The notes: generated from the sequence alone by a model not told the origin. A stretch of DNA of 38,990 bases from Marinimicrobium sp. (GCA_027322215.1 DAHVRW010000004.1:1-38990); one strand, 5' to 3'; shown: positions 9,307-20,570, counted from the stretch's first letter. Numbers and translations are program-made.

Positions 9307-9894
9307 TCAGAAGTGGGCGTTCAAACCGACGGTGAAGTTATGGTTCTCCAGAGAGCGATCCGTGGGGCCTATGTCCGCTTCGGTATACAGCCACTCTCCG
9401 GTCACACTCCAGGTAGGGGAGAGCAAAAACTCTACACCCAGGCCGCCGTGTAGCCCTTCGCCGTCGTCATCGACATCGCTTCGTCCTTCGAGCCGACCGG
9501 CACCCAATTTACCGTAATACATGGCGGGGCCAGCGACATAACCGAGCTTGCCACTGATCCCGTAGGCATGGGTGCCCACTCGTAGATCGTCGCCGTCGAG
9601 AGCATCTTCGATGAAATCCGGCGTGTGGTCGGCTGAGGCGTTGTAGTCGTAAAAGAGGTTAGCGCCGACCATCCAACCGTAGCGTAGGGCCCAGTTATGG
9701 CCGACCTCTGCGCCGACGGTCCAGGCTTCATTACTGTCTGCGTCATCAAGGGAGGTTCGGCTTACACCCGTCTTTGCACCGATGTACCAACCGGATAGTT
9801 CCTGTGCCACAGCGGGTGGTTCTTGTTGCGCGTTAACCGCTGCTGGCAGCGCCAGCAAACTGGCCATTAACGTCCCTAGAAAAAGTGGTTTCAT
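9307..9894 (-). CDS. Outer-membrane beta-barrel (OmpA/porin-like) protein
   Basis: Signal peptide MKPLFLGTLMASLLALPAAVNAQ; GWYIGAKTGVSRTSL...; ends HNFTVGLNAHF (terminal Phe). Confidence 0.8.
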   Translation of the reverse strand: MKPLFLGTLMASLLALPAAVNAQQEPPAVAQELSGWYIGAKTGVSRTSLDDADSNEAWTVGAEVGHNWALRYGWMVGANLFYDYNASADHTPDFIEDALDGDDLRVGTHAYGISGKLGYVAGPAMYYGKLGAGRLEGRSDVDDDGEGLHGGLGVEFLLSPTWSVTGEWLYTEADIGPTDRSLENHNFTVGLNAHF

Positions 9895-10267
9895 GAGTCA
9901 CCTCCAGCAGAAAATGGGTTCAGATAAAACTGCCCTCACGGGCTCCGTCCCTAGCCGTTTCCCGCCTCCTAATGTGCCGAAGGCGAGATGTAAACTCATA
10001 ACTCGGACGGTAGTTGAGATGCCCGCGTGCCGTCAACGGCCGGGCGAATGGAAGTGATGGGGGTCCGCATTTTTTGGGGAAAGTGAACAAACAGTCCTAA
10101 CGTACCGGCATGAGAAGGTCGGATCAGTTGCCGTTTGATGACGCTTGGAATCGCCTCTTCATAGTTTGGAGCCAGGCCTAAGGCATTGTTCCGAGCGCGG
10201 CGGGAATATGGCTGGGGACCGCATCCGGCCCACAGGTTGGGGCGGCGATCCGCTTTTGTTGTTCTGG

Positions 10268-10777
10268 TTATTGCCCGGCATTGCTGAAACCGATCGCTTT
10301 TGCTTGTTTTGCCAGATTCTTCATGCTCGAGTGATCCAAACGAATCAGGCGGCGCTCATGGAAGATTTTCGCACCAATCGCTCTGGTGAGCTTGCGTTCG
10401 TGGGTCAGATCGTTGGCGATTGTACTGTCGATTTGTGTGCAGCCTAGCTCCAACGCCACTGAGCAAAGGCACGCCAGCAAAGCCCTCCCCATACCCTGAT
10501 TGCGGTGCTCTGGGTAGACGTAGACATCGTCCAGCCAAATGCTGGGTTGATTCATAAACGTGGAGTAGCTCTCGCAATAGGTTGCCAAGCCCACAACAAC
10601 ACCGTCGGTTTCCGCAAGCAAAGCATAAACCTTTGGATTGGCGGAAAATAATGCCCGTTGGATGTCGAGACGTTTCGACTGTAATACGTGGGGGCGGGCG
10701 TCTAGCCGTGCTTTGGCCTGGATCAGCGAAAGGATTGCGTCAATATCCGCTTCTCTGGCTTTTCGAACAGTAAAAAT
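10268..10777 (-). CDS. GNAT-family N-acetyltransferase (apparent AUU start)
   Basis: GNAT motif A (VYVYPEHRNQGMGRALLACLCSVALELGC). The N-terminus TVRKAREADIDAILSLIQAKARLD is open upstream of the ORF-track start; best start is ATT at 10777-10775 after GGAGA. Confidence 0.8.
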   Translation of the reverse strand: MFTVRKAREADIDAILSLIQAKARLDARPHVLQSKRLDIQRALFSANPKVYALLAETDGVVVGLATYCESYSTFMNQPSIWLDDVYVYPEHRNQGMGRALLACLCSVALELGCTQIDSTIANDLTHERKLTRAIGAKIFHERRLIRLDHSSMKNLAKQAKAIGFSNAGQ

Positions 10778-10853
10778 GGTGGTTCTCCGGTGTATAAGCA
10801 GTAATCAAGGTGCTCGGCGCGCCTTAGCCAACGCGCGTGTGCTGAGCTATTTT

Positions 10854-11171
10854 TTAATGGCCTCCAGCGAGCCGGTGTGTCGTCTCAGTTTGGTCTTGGC
10901 AGTGGCGCAGGTGGGTACGAATCTTTTCACAATACAGGCACCAGTCTCTTTGCAATGCCACCCGCTTAAGGCGATTTTCATTACCGTGTTTCTGCAGCGC
11001 TTCGGCTTCCAGATCTAAAATGGTCTGCAGCTCATCGAGGCCGTTCAATAAGTCCATCGGTGTTAGGTGTTGCTCGTTGGCCCAATCAATGAAATGGCCC
11101 AGTGAGTAATCCGGCGATAGGCCAAACTGACAGACACGCCCCCTCAATGTATCCCTTAACGACATCATCAT
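10854..11171 (-). CDS. Hypothetical protein with a CxxC...C cluster near the C-terminus
   Basis: 105 aa ORF, plausible start; contains CLYCEKIRTHLRHC. Confidence 0.5.
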   Translation of the reverse strand: MMMSLRDTLRGRVCQFGLSPDYSLGHFIDWANEQHLTPMDLLNGLDELQTILDLEAEALQKHGNENRLKRVALQRDWCLYCEKIRTHLRHCQDQTETTHRLAGGH

Positions 11172-12029
11172 CCTTACTCCTTTGTCGGGTGACCAGAAAG
11201 CGTCAATCCATATCTAAGACAGCGCGTGGCGCAAGAGTCACTGTATCACTTTTAAAGGCATCCCACCCTGCCTGAAGTTTCGTCATCGTGCAACACTTCA
11301 GGCGCCTTTCATTGAGCTGAAAATGCGCTCGGCGTTCCCTGAGAAAGGGGCGGTTCGGTGATGCATCTAAATCGCTACCCGGGACGGCGGGTGGAGCCAT
11401 AAAATGGTTGCGCTGTACGTCACAGATGCTTCCGCAGACTTTGCGAAATAAATATATTCGCACGTCATTTGTGCTTTTAAAGCATATTCTACGTGGCGTT
11501 GTTAGGCGCCGATTTTTAACGAGCCTCATGCCATTTTTTCGTGGCTCAATGGCAACTATTTTTGCTGAGGCGCCTTGTCGCCGCGCCGTTTTGTCCAGTT
11601 GGTGGCAATTAGAGCTTGGAGACGATGCCGAGACAGCGGTACGGACACGCTAAGGATCGACCCTTGTGTTGATTTTTCTGCCATCTGGCCGCTCGTAATT
11701 GGTAAGAGGCGCTTCACACGGTTGACGAACGGGCACGGATGGAATGAGGTTCGATACCAGTAAAATTTTCAAATCCGGGGGTGAGTTTTACACGGTGCGA
11801 TGAGCTGTAGAAGGTCCATCGGCGGGAGTGGGGCTTTACGGCGGTCATAACGGCATCGGTTTGGGCGGCAGGGATTTTGCATTTCCAATAGCTGACTGGC
11901 ACATCGATGTTTCCGCTGCTGATTCGGTAGCAACGATTGCCGTCACTAACTCGGGGCCAGGAGGCTGGCGCCCGTGTCAGCACGAAAGGGACCAGCCCGC
12001 CGCCGAGCGGCACCCAAAGGAGGACCGTG

Positions 12030-14192
12030 ATGACAGAAGGTTATACCGAAGGGCGCCCACGCAAGCCAAGCGAAAACACGCTAGGACTAATTAGCGGGAA
12101 AAAAAGCTCGACCAACGGCGCAGTGTTCCCATCTGAGGCCGTGGGGGCTGATCCTCTGCCGGGCAAAGCTTACCCGGTTGAGATGGCGTTGGACCAAGCA
12201 CGGGTGGTGATTGACCAAATCTCGCCAAGGGTTGACGGTGGCCGTTACCCGGCTAAAGCGGTGGTGGGCCAGACGTTGAAGGTGCATGCTCGAATTTTTA
12301 CCGACGGGCACAACCGGCTCGCTGCTCAGGTTCTCTGGCGGGTGCGCGGAGCCGACCGCTGGCACAGCAGCCCGTTATCGTTGTTAGGCAATGATCATTG
12401 GGCCGCACAATTCACCCCAGCCAAAACCGGACCCCATGAATTTGTTATCGAAGCTTGGCTGGACCGGTGGCAGAGCTATCACCATGAATTGCAGCAAAAG
12501 TTCTACGCGAATATTCCTGTTGGCCTCGAGGTGGAAGAGGGGCTGATCCTACTCAAAGAGGTACACAGCTATGCCCAGGATACGAAACGGCGGTCTCCCA
12601 CCGCGAACGTGATCTCTCACCGGGTTATGGCCCACAATCATGCGCTGCAGTATCTCAGTGACTGTCTTGAGCAGTTGCAACGCGATGAAAGTATTGAACA
12701 GCAAGCACAGCGGTTGTTGGATCCGGCATTAGCCGAGGCGGTGGAAGTGCTGGAGCCGCGCCCGTTTTTGACATGTTCTGCTTCCGTGCTGGTGGATGTG
12801 GAGCGAACCGCAGCCGGCTACAGCGCATGGTATGAGCTTTTCCCGCGCTCGATTACCGACTCGGTCGATCGTCACGGCACGTTTGATGATGTAATTAAGC
12901 GCCTGCCGGCAATTCAGGCGATGGGGTTTGATGTTCTGTACTTCCCGCCCATCCATCCCATTGGTGAGCGCAACCGCAAAGGCCGCAACAATACTTTGAC
13001 GGCTGAGCCCGGTGACCCTGGCAGTCCTTATGCCATTGGCAGTGCCGAAGGAGGGCACGATACGGTGTACTCGGCGCTGGGCGGGCTGGAGAGTTTTCGT
13101 CGGTTGCGGGTGGCGGCCGCTGAGCATGGGTTGGAGCTCGCTTTGGATTTTGCCATTCAATGCGCACCGGACCACCCTTGGTTAAAGGAGCACCCTGAGT
13201 GGTTTAACTGGCGGCCTGATGGTTCCATTCGCTACGCGGAAAATCCTCCTAAAAAATATCAGGACATTGTCAATGTGGAATTTTATGCGCCCAAGGCGAT
13301 GCCGGATCTCTGGTTGGCTTGGCGCGATATCATCCTCTACTGGATCTCTGAAGGGGTAAAGATTTTCCGGGTGGACAATCCGCATACTAAACCGCTGCCT
13401 TTCTGGCAATGGTTGATTGCCGATGTGCGCGAGCGTCATCCCGATACCATCTTTCTCTCGGAAGCATTTACCCGTCCAGCCATGATGTACGCCTTGGCTA
13501 AAATCGGCTTTTCCCAAAGCTATACCTATTTTATCTGGCGTAACTCCCGGCAAGAGTTAACGGATTACCTCAACGAACTTAGCACCAGCGAAGTAAAAGA
13601 TTATTTTCGGCCTAATTTTTTTGTTAACACGCCAGATATTAACCCCATATTCTTGCAAACCTCGGGGCGGGCCGGGTTTTTGATCCGCGCTGCGGCCGCG
13701 GCCACTTTATCCGGCCTTTGGGGTGTGTACAGCGGTTTTGAACTGTGTGAATCCGAGCCGCTGCCTGGTAGAGAGGAATATTTGAACTCTGAAAAATACG
13801 AGATCCGTCCGCGAGATTTTAACGCACCGGGCAATATCGTGGCAGAAATCAGTCGACTGAATGCCATACGCAAACAAAACCCGGCTCTGCATACGCACCT
13901 GAATGTACAGTTTTATCCCACCTCAAATGATCAGGTGCTGTACTTCAGCAAGGCCACACCCGATCGTAAAAACTTTGTTCTGGTTGCCATTAGCCTCGAT
14001 CCCCACCACGGCCAGGACGCGTACTTTGAAGTGCCGGTGGATCAGTTTGATCTGGGTGCCCCGGCCCTGTTCGACGTAACTGAACTGATGCGCGACCAAC
14101 ATTTTCAATGGCGCGGCGAGCGCCAACACTGGTATTTCAATCCTCACGAAATACCCTTTGCCATTTGGCGGCTTCAGCCTCGGAGGGCATAA
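12030..14192 (+). CDS. glgE: Alpha-1,4-glucan:maltose-1-phosphate maltosyltransferase (GH13, GlgE)
   Basis: GlgE N-terminal domain and GH13 core (FPRSITDSVDRHGTFDDVIKRLPAIQAMGFDVLYFPPIHPIGERNRKGRNN; GVKIFRVDNPHTKPLPFW; IFLSEAFTRP). SD AAGGAGG before the ATG. Confidence 0.95.
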   Translation: MTEGYTEGRPRKPSENTLGLISGKKSSTNGAVFPSEAVGADPLPGKAYPVEMALDQARVVIDQISPRVDGGRYPAKAVVGQTLKVHARIFTDGHNRLAAQVLWRVRGADRWHSSPLSLLGNDHWAAQFTPAKTGPHEFVIEAWLDRWQSYHHELQQKFYANIPVGLEVEEGLILLKEVHSYAQDTKRRSPTANVISHRVMAHNHALQYLSDCLEQLQRDESIEQQAQRLLDPALAEAVEVLEPRPFLTCSASVLVDVERTAAGYSAWYELFPRSITDSVDRHGTFDDVIKRLPAIQAMGFDVLYFPPIHPIGERNRKGRNNTLTAEPGDPGSPYAIGSAEGGHDTVYSALGGLESFRRLRVAAAEHGLELALDFAIQCAPDHPWLKEHPEWFNWRPDGSIRYAENPPKKYQDIVNVEFYAPKAMPDLWLAWRDIILYWISEGVKIFRVDNPHTKPLPFWQWLIADVRERHPDTIFLSEAFTRPAMMYALAKIGFSQSYTYFIWRNSRQELTDYLNELSTSEVKDYFRPNFFVNTPDINPIFLQTSGRAGFLIRAAAAATLSGLWGVYSGFELCESEPLPGREEYLNSEKYEIRPRDFNAPGNIVAEISRLNAIRKQNPALHTHLNVQFYPTSNDQVLYFSKATPDRKNFVLVAISLDPHHGQDAYFEVPVDQFDLGAPALFDVTELMRDQHFQWRGERQHWYFNPHEIPFAIWRLQPRRA

Positions 14193-14195
14193 CCG

Positions 14196-17100
14196 GTGTT
14201 GAATATGGAGCAATCAAAAGAAGGCAGGGCCAGAGGTATGGACACGCGATCCCATGCGGCGATCACACCGGAGGCCACGTGGTACAAAGATGCGATTATT
14301 TATCAATTGCACGTAAAGTCATTCTTCGATTCAAACAACGATGGCATTGGCGACTTTCCAGGCCTTATCAGTAAACTGGATTACATCGCTTCACTGGGTG
14401 TGAATACGATTTGGTTGCTGCCGTTTTATCCCAGCCCGCTGCGCGATGATGGCTATGACATCGCCGATTATTACGGTGTACATCCGGACTATGGCACCAT
14501 CGAAGACGTGCAGCGTTTTATCGACGAAGCTCGTGAGCGCGGGCTGCGTATCATTACCGAGCTGGTGATCAACCACACCTCCGATCAGCACCCGTGGTTT
14601 CAGCGCGCGCGCAAGGCCCCGCTTGGCTCACCGGAACGGGAGTTTTATGTCTGGTCCGACGACGACAAAAAGTACGCCGGCACGCGCATTATTTTCCTCG
14701 ATACCGAAAAGTCCAACTGGAGCTGGGATAACGAAGCCAACGCCTATTTTTGGCACCGGTTTTACTCCCATCAGCCAGACCTTAACTTCGACAACCCCGA
14801 AGTGCTCAAAGCCATGCTCGACGTCATGAACTATTGGCTGGCCATGGGCGTCGATGGGTTGCGCCTGGACGCGGTGCCGTACCTGGTCGAGCGCGAGGGC
14901 ACCAACAACGAGAATCTGCCGGAAACCCACGAGGTGCTAAAGCGCATCCGTGCCGAAGTGGATGAAAAGTTTCCGGGCCGGTTACTGTTAGCCGAAGCCA
15001 ACCAATGGCCGGAGGACACGCAAGAATATTTTGGCGACGGTGATGAGTGCCACATGGCGTTTCACTTTCCGCTGATGCCGCGTATGTATATGGCGCTGGC
15101 GCAGGAGGATCGTTTTCCGATCACCGATATCCTCCGACAGACACCGGTGATTCCCGAGACCTGCCAGTGGGCCATCTTCTTGCGCAATCACGATGAGCTG
15201 ACGCTGGAAATGGTCACCGACCGGGAGCGAGATTACCTGTGGGATCAATACGCATCCGAAGGTCGAGCGCGATTAAACCTCGGAATTCGCCGCCGCCTGG
15301 CACCGCTGGTGCAGCGAGACCGGCGTCGCATCGAACTGCTCAACTCACTGCTGTTTTCGATGCCGGGCACCCCGGTGATTTACTATGGCGATGAGCTGTG
15401 CATGGGAGACAATATTTACCTGGGGGATCGCGATGGTGTGCGTACGCCTATGCAGTGGTCCCCGGACCGTAACGGTGGCTTTTCCCGAGCCGACCCGTCG
15501 CGTTTAGTACTGCCCGCCATTATGGATCCGCTTTACGGTTACAGTGCCATTAATGTGGAGGCCCAGGCGCGGGATACACACTCGGTGCTTAACTGGATGC
15601 GATTGATGCTCGATGTGCGAAAACAGCATCTGGCCTTCGGGCGCGGCAGTTTTAAAATGCTCTACCCCGCCAATCGACGCATACTGACGTACATTCGGGA
15701 ATATACCTACCCGGATACCGGTGAGACCGAAACCATACTGTGTCTGGCGAATATGGCACGCAGTGCTCAAGCGGTGGAGCTGGAGCTGTCGGCTTACAAC
15801 GGTCTGGTTCCATTGGAGATGACTGGCGGCAGCACCTTCCCGCCCATTGGCGAGCTAAATTACCTTCTGACTTTGCCACCGTACGGGTTTTACTGGTTCC
15901 TGCTTGCCCACGAAACGAAATACCCAGAATGGTACACCCCGCCACCCGAACCCATGCCAGATTTCGTCACGCTCGTACTTCGCACCGGAGTACTCGAGGC
16001 ATTGCAGCCGCCGCTGCAAACTCAGCTTGAGCAGGACATACTCCCAGCGTATTTGGCCAAGCGGCGCTGGTTTGGCGCCAAGGGAAAAAACATTGATCAA
16101 GTGCGCCTGTTGCACCAGAGCGCTTTACTGCCACCGGTAGACTCCGCGCACACGGACGCTGAGGGTGCGGTATTGACGGAGCTTGAAGTCCAGATGGGCG
16201 GGGAGACTCACTGGTATCAGATCCCGCTGGTGATTCTCTTTGAGGAGGAGCGAGTCTCGGCGCTGGTCCATCAGTTAACCCTGGCCCGAGTGAGACGACG
16301 GGATAGGGTGGGGGTGCTGACAGATGCGGTGGCCTCGGATGATTTGACCAGAAGCATCATTGCGTTGCTCTATGCGGGCTTAGACGCGCCCGAAGGTCAA
16401 GCGCTGTCTCAGGTAAGCTCGCTGCCGAGCGACCATGCGGATGTCATCTTCAAGCCTACGAACGAGCTACGAAAGTTAACCCTGGATAAGCCCGATTTAG
16501 AAGTCCGCAGTCTATCGGTGGAGCAATCCAACAGCTCGGTCATTATTGGCGAGACAGCGGTGCTGAAACTGTATCGACGTCTGTTCCCCGGCCCCCACCC
16601 GGAAGTGGAAATGGGCAACGTTCTTACCGACGGCGGCTTTTCCAATACCGCACCCATGCTCGGCCACGTTTGCCGGGTTGATGCCCAGGGTGGTGTGACA
16701 GCGCTGGCGGTTCTGCAGGGCTATATACCCAACCAAGGTAATGGTTGGGAGTGGATGTTGGAGCACTTGGACAGGCTCAACGAAGATCGCGCGTCCCTGG
16801 CATCGCCCGAGTTGTCCGAAGCGGATATAGACGCGGACATCAGCACCCAAGAGAGTGACATGCTGGCCGAACTGGAGCGTTTCTCCAGCGCCATCGGCAA
16901 GCGTTTGGGGCAGATGCATCAAGTGCTGGCCCAGGCCAACGAACGCCCGGATTTTGCGCCGGAAGAGGCGGACGATTCCATCTGTAATCAATGGATAACG
17001 GAAGTGCACCAACAGCTGGATCAGGCGTTAGGGTATTTACAAAGGCTGGATCGCGCGGCGTTATTGCCCAAGGATCAGCGTCGCTTGGAAGCGCTGTTAC

Positions 17101-17654
17101 AACATCGCGATGGGGTGTTTCAACTGGTTCGGCAACTGGCGGACATGGGTAAGGGCTCGTTGATCTTTCGTATCCATGGCGATTTGCATCTGGGCCAAAT
17201 TCTGGTGGCTCAGGACGATGCGTATTTTATTGATTTTGAAGGCGAACCCGCACGTCCGTTGCACGAGCGGGGGGGCAAATCGAGTCCGTTTCGGGATGTC
17301 GCCGGTGTGCTGCGTTCGTTGCAGTACGTGGCGGCCACAGCCGCGGAGCATACCAGTGTGGTGGATAACGACCGGGCGTTCGAGCAACACCAAGCATTTC
17401 TTGAGCGCTTCCATGAGAGCACCACAAAGGCTTTCAGCGGTGCCTATCAGGAAGCCGCCCACGAAATACCGCACAACTGGCACAACGCGTCTGGCCGTCA
17501 GGCTCTGATGGACTTGTTCTGCCTGGAAAAGGCCGCGTACGAAGTGGTCTACGAGGCCACCAACCGGACCGACTGGATTCATATACCGCTGCATGGGTTG
17601 TTGGATATCGTCCAGAGCCAGGGCATACCCATTGACTCATCGAAACTGCATTGA
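14196..17654 (+). CDS. treS: Trehalose synthase / maltokinase fusion (TreS-Pep2/Mak)
   Basis: GH13 TreS domain (WYKDAIIYQLHVKSFFDSNNDGIGDFPGLISKLDYI) followed by maltokinase-like C-terminus (LAKRRWFGAKGKNI..., FRIHGDLHLGQILVAQDDAYFIDFEGEP). Confidence 0.95.
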   Translation: MLNMEQSKEGRARGMDTRSHAAITPEATWYKDAIIYQLHVKSFFDSNNDGIGDFPGLISKLDYIASLGVNTIWLLPFYPSPLRDDGYDIADYYGVHPDYGTIEDVQRFIDEARERGLRIITELVINHTSDQHPWFQRARKAPLGSPEREFYVWSDDDKKYAGTRIIFLDTEKSNWSWDNEANAYFWHRFYSHQPDLNFDNPEVLKAMLDVMNYWLAMGVDGLRLDAVPYLVEREGTNNENLPETHEVLKRIRAEVDEKFPGRLLLAEANQWPEDTQEYFGDGDECHMAFHFPLMPRMYMALAQEDRFPITDILRQTPVIPETCQWAIFLRNHDELTLEMVTDRERDYLWDQYASEGRARLNLGIRRRLAPLVQRDRRRIELLNSLLFSMPGTPVIYYGDELCMGDNIYLGDRDGVRTPMQWSPDRNGGFSRADPSRLVLPAIMDPLYGYSAINVEAQARDTHSVLNWMRLMLDVRKQHLAFGRGSFKMLYPANRRILTYIREYTYPDTGETETILCLANMARSAQAVELELSAYNGLVPLEMTGGSTFPPIGELNYLLTLPPYGFYWFLLAHETKYPEWYTPPPEPMPDFVTLVLRTGVLEALQPPLQTQLEQDILPAYLAKRRWFGAKGKNIDQVRLLHQSALLPPVDSAHTDAEGAVLTELEVQMGGETHWYQIPLVILFEEERVSALVHQLTLARVRRRDRVGVLTDAVASDDLTRSIIALLYAGLDAPEGQALSQVSSLPSDHADVIFKPTNELRKLTLDKPDLEVRSLSVEQSNSSVIIGETAVLKLYRRLFPGPHPEVEMGNVLTDGGFSNTAPMLGHVCRVDAQGGVTALAVLQGYIPNQGNGWEWMLEHLDRLNEDRASLASPELSEADIDADISTQESDMLAELERFSSAIGKRLGQMHQVLAQANERPDFAPEEADDSICNQWITEVHQQLDQALGYLQRLDRAALLPKDQRRLEALLQHRDGVFQLVRQLADMGKGSLIFRIHGDLHLGQILVAQDDAYFIDFEGEPARPLHERGGKSSPFRDVAGVLRSLQYVAATAAEHTSVVDNDRAFEQHQAFLERFHESTTKAFSGAYQEAAHEIPHNWHNASGRQALMDLFCLEKAAYEVVYEATNRTDWIHIPLHGLLDIVQSQGIPIDSSKLH

Positions 17655-17748
17655 TCGGGTCATGCCACGGGGCCCGGGAAAGCTGGCGTTGAACAGGCGA
17701 GCGGGCGGAATGGTCTTCCTCAACTGCGTGACGTGACATAGCACGTGA

Positions 17749-20013
17749 ATGGAAAACGGGAGCGTTATGATGGAAGCGGGGCGTGAATCAGGCTCACATT
17801 TTCCTCAATGGGCCGCAAGAGCGCTGGACTCGGGTACCCTCAGCGATCCATTCAGTCTGCTGGGCCCGCACCGGGCCGATCAAACGATTGAAATTCGCAC
17901 CTACCAGCCCAACGCCCAGCGGGTGTACGCGGTGACTGTCGACAGCGGCGAAGTCATCACCGAGTTGTATCCCAGCGAGGCATCTCCCAACGTGTTTGTG
18001 GGGGTTTTACCTGATACCCAAGAGTACAGACTGCGTATTGATTGGGGGGAGGCGCTGCAAGAAACTGAAGATCCCTATGCGTTTGGCCTGCTGCTCGGGG
18101 ATATGGATTTACACCTAATTGGCGAAGGTCGCCATTACCAGGTCAATCGCACCCTGGGCGCCCATGTAATGACCATTGACCAGGTGCTTGGCACACGCTT
18201 TGCGGTGTGGGCACCGAACGCCCAACGGGTGTCGGTGGTGGGAGATTTTAACTTGTGGGACGGCCGCCGCCACCCTATGCGCCTTCGCGGGCTTTCGGGC
18301 ATCTGGGAGATTTTTATTCCCCAAGTCGAGGCGGGGGCGTATTACAAATACGAGATTTTAGGCCCCAACGGCCTGCTGCCGCTTAAATCCGACCCGGTGG
18401 GTTGGCAGGCTGAGGCCGCGCCCGGTAACGCATCCATTGTGCCTGAGCCGGAACCTTTCGAATGGCACGATGAGCATTGGATGCACACCCGGCACGAGCG
18501 ACACTCCCATCATGCGCCCATCAGTATCTACGAAGTGCACGCCATGTCCTGGCGTCGTCGCGACGACGACTATCATCGACCTTTCAATTGGGATGAGCTG
18601 GCCGATGAGCTTATACCCTACGTGCAGGAGATGAATTTTACACACATCGAGCTGCTGCCGATCACCGCCCATCCCTACTCGGGATCCTGGGGCTACCAAC
18701 CCATCGGCATGTTTGCTCCGATCGCCGAATGTGGCACACCCCGTCAGTTTGCGCGCTTTGTGGATCGTTGCCACCAAGCGGGCATTGGCGTCATTACCGA
18801 CTGGGTGCCCGCGCACTTTCCGGCTGACGTCCACGGTTTGGCGCGCTTTGATGGTACCGCCCTGTACGAGCACGAAGACCTGCGGGAAGGCTTTCATCAG
18901 GATTGGAATACGTTCATTTATAACTTGGGGCGCAATGAGGTGCGCGGTTTTTTACTGGCCAATGCCTTGCACTGGCTGGAAACCTATCACATTGATGGTT
19001 TGCGGGTGGATGCGGTGGCGTCCATGTTGTACCGGGACTATTCCCGTGAGCCGGGGGAATGGGTGCCGAATATTTACGGTGGCCGGGAGAATTTGGAAAG
19101 TATCGAGTTTTTACGTCACCTCAACTGCATCGTCGCTGAGCGGGTGCCCGGCGCGGTGATGATCGCTGAGGAGTCCACAGCCTGGCCAGGGGTCACCCAT
19201 GACATTGAGGAAGGCGGTTTGGGTTTTTCGTTTAAGTGGAATATGGGCTGGATGCACGACACGCTCAAATACATAAGCCAGGATCCGATTTATCGCTCCC
19301 ACCATCACGGGCAAATGACCTTCGGTTTGCTGTACGCTTTTTCTGAACATTTTGTTTTGCCGCTTTCCCATGATGAAGTAGTGCATGGCAAAGGGTCCAT
19401 GCTCGGAAAAATGCCCGGTGATCGCTGGCAACAGTTTGCGAACCTGCGCAGTTACTACGGCTTTATGTGGGGACACCCGGGAAAAAAATTGCTGTTTATG
19501 GGCGGCGAGATTGGTCAACTTCAAGAATGGAATGAAAACGAGCAAGTAGCATGGGAGGCGCTAAGTGATCCATTCCACCTGGGCGTACAACGATGGCTGG
19601 GAGATTTGAACAGGCTCTATCGGGAGCAGCCAGCCCTTCATAGCGGTGATTGTGACAGCGCCGGTTTTAACTGGCTGGTGGGTGATGATCGCAACAACAG
19701 CGTGTTCGCCTTTTGCCGAAACGGCGTGGAGGAGAGCATGCCGCCGGTACTGGTGGTCAGTAATTTTACGCCCGTGCCGCGCCACAACTATCGCGTCGGC
19801 GTGCCCCGGGTTGGTCATTGGCGAGAGGCTCTTAATAGTGACGCCGAATGTTACGGGGGTTCCAACCTGGGGAACAATGGCGGGGTGCAAGCGCAATACG
19901 AGCCGCATCACGGGCAGGCATTCTCGGTGGAGCTCACGGTGCCGCCTTTGGCCACCGTCCTATTCGTTTACGACGAGCCGATGTCTGAGCCGGCCTTGAG
20001 CCCCAACGGATGA
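17749..20013 (+). CDS. glgB: 1,4-alpha-glucan branching enzyme
   Basis: GlgB motifs: [80 protein letters not shown]. Alternative ATG at 17767. Confidence 0.95.
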   Translation: MENGSVMMEAGRESGSHFPQWAARALDSGTLSDPFSLLGPHRADQTIEIRTYQPNAQRVYAVTVDSGEVITELYPSEASPNVFVGVLPDTQEYRLRIDWGEALQETEDPYAFGLLLGDMDLHLIGEGRHYQVNRTLGAHVMTIDQVLGTRFAVWAPNAQRVSVVGDFNLWDGRRHPMRLRGLSGIWEIFIPQVEAGAYYKYEILGPNGLLPLKSDPVGWQAEAAPGNASIVPEPEPFEWHDEHWMHTRHERHSHHAPISIYEVHAMSWRRRDDDYHRPFNWDELADELIPYVQEMNFTHIELLPITAHPYSGSWGYQPIGMFAPIAECGTPRQFARFVDRCHQAGIGVITDWVPAHFPADVHGLARFDGTALYEHEDLREGFHQDWNTFIYNLGRNEVRGFLLANALHWLETYHIDGLRVDAVASMLYRDYSREPGEWVPNIYGGRENLESIEFLRHLNCIVAERVPGAVMIAEESTAWPGVTHDIEEGGLGFSFKWNMGWMHDTLKYISQDPIYRSHHHGQMTFGLLYAFSEHFVLPLSHDEVVHGKGSMLGKMPGDRWQQFANLRSYYGFMWGHPGKKLLFMGGEIGQLQEWNENEQVAWEALSDPFHLGVQRWLGDLNRLYREQPALHSGDCDSAGFNWLVGDDRNNSVFAFCRNGVEESMPPVLVVSNFTPVPRHNYRVGVPRVGHWREALNSDAECYGGSNLGNNGGVQAQYEPHHGQAFSVELTVPPLATVLFVYDEPMSEPALSPNG

Positions 20014-20028
20014 CTTACAAGCTAAACA

Positions 20029-20556
20029 TCATTTCGCCCGTCGCAGCCGGTAACGAGTACGCATTTCCTCAGTGGCGGCGCCGTTAACGTATTCCTGCCA
20101 CTCCCCATACAGTTCATCGGCAGAGGCGGCCCCCATAATGCGCGAGTGCATGTAGCGATCTTTTTCCGGGTCGAATCCTGAACCGCCGGAGAAGGAGAAC
20201 TCCACCTGGTTGGGCTCAAAGGCCACCGAGTGCATACGCGGTTGATTGCCAAGGGAGCAGTAGTGGGTGAGGGCGATTTGGTCTTGATCGCGGTGAAATA
20301 CCGTCACCATCTCATAGGGTTGATCCACAAAAATGGATTCAATGACTGTCGACCGATTGGCGGTTGCGCGATAGCTTACCGCTACTTCATCCTGCATACC
20401 CAAGCTGCCGTCCACGTCGATCCAGTCGCCCTCGAAAGAAAGCAGCAGATCAAATGCCTGAGCAGGTAAAACTTGGGTATCCGCATGGCCAGAAACCGCG
20501 GTAAAGGGTAAGAATACCAACAAAAGCCTCAGCCAAAGTGCATGGCGTCGATTCAT
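20029..20556 (-). CDS. Secreted protein of unknown function
   Basis: Signal peptide-like start (ATG at 20556 after AGAAGGA), ~175 aa beta-rich; closely follows the FG-GAP gene. Confidence 0.6.
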   Translation of the reverse strand: MNRRHALWLRLLLVFLPFTAVSGHADTQVLPAQAFDLLLSFEGDWIDVDGSLGMQDEVAVSYRATANRSTVIESIFVDQPYEMVTVFHRDQDQIALTHYCSLGNQPRMHSVAFEPNQVEFSFSGGSGFDPEKDRYMHSRIMGAASADELYGEWQEYVNGAATEEMRTRYRLRRAK

Positions 20557-20570
20557 AATGAATTTCCTTC

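Noticed and set aside
11490-11505. gcgttgttaggcgcc resembling an integron attC core site (GTTRRRY)
   Set aside because: No matching RYYYAAC partner at attC distance on either strand and no cassette-like ORF or integrase in the window.
11203-11529. 108-aa minus-strand ORF
   Set aside because: No family-like motif, no good ribosome-binding site, basic composition; not supportable as a gene.
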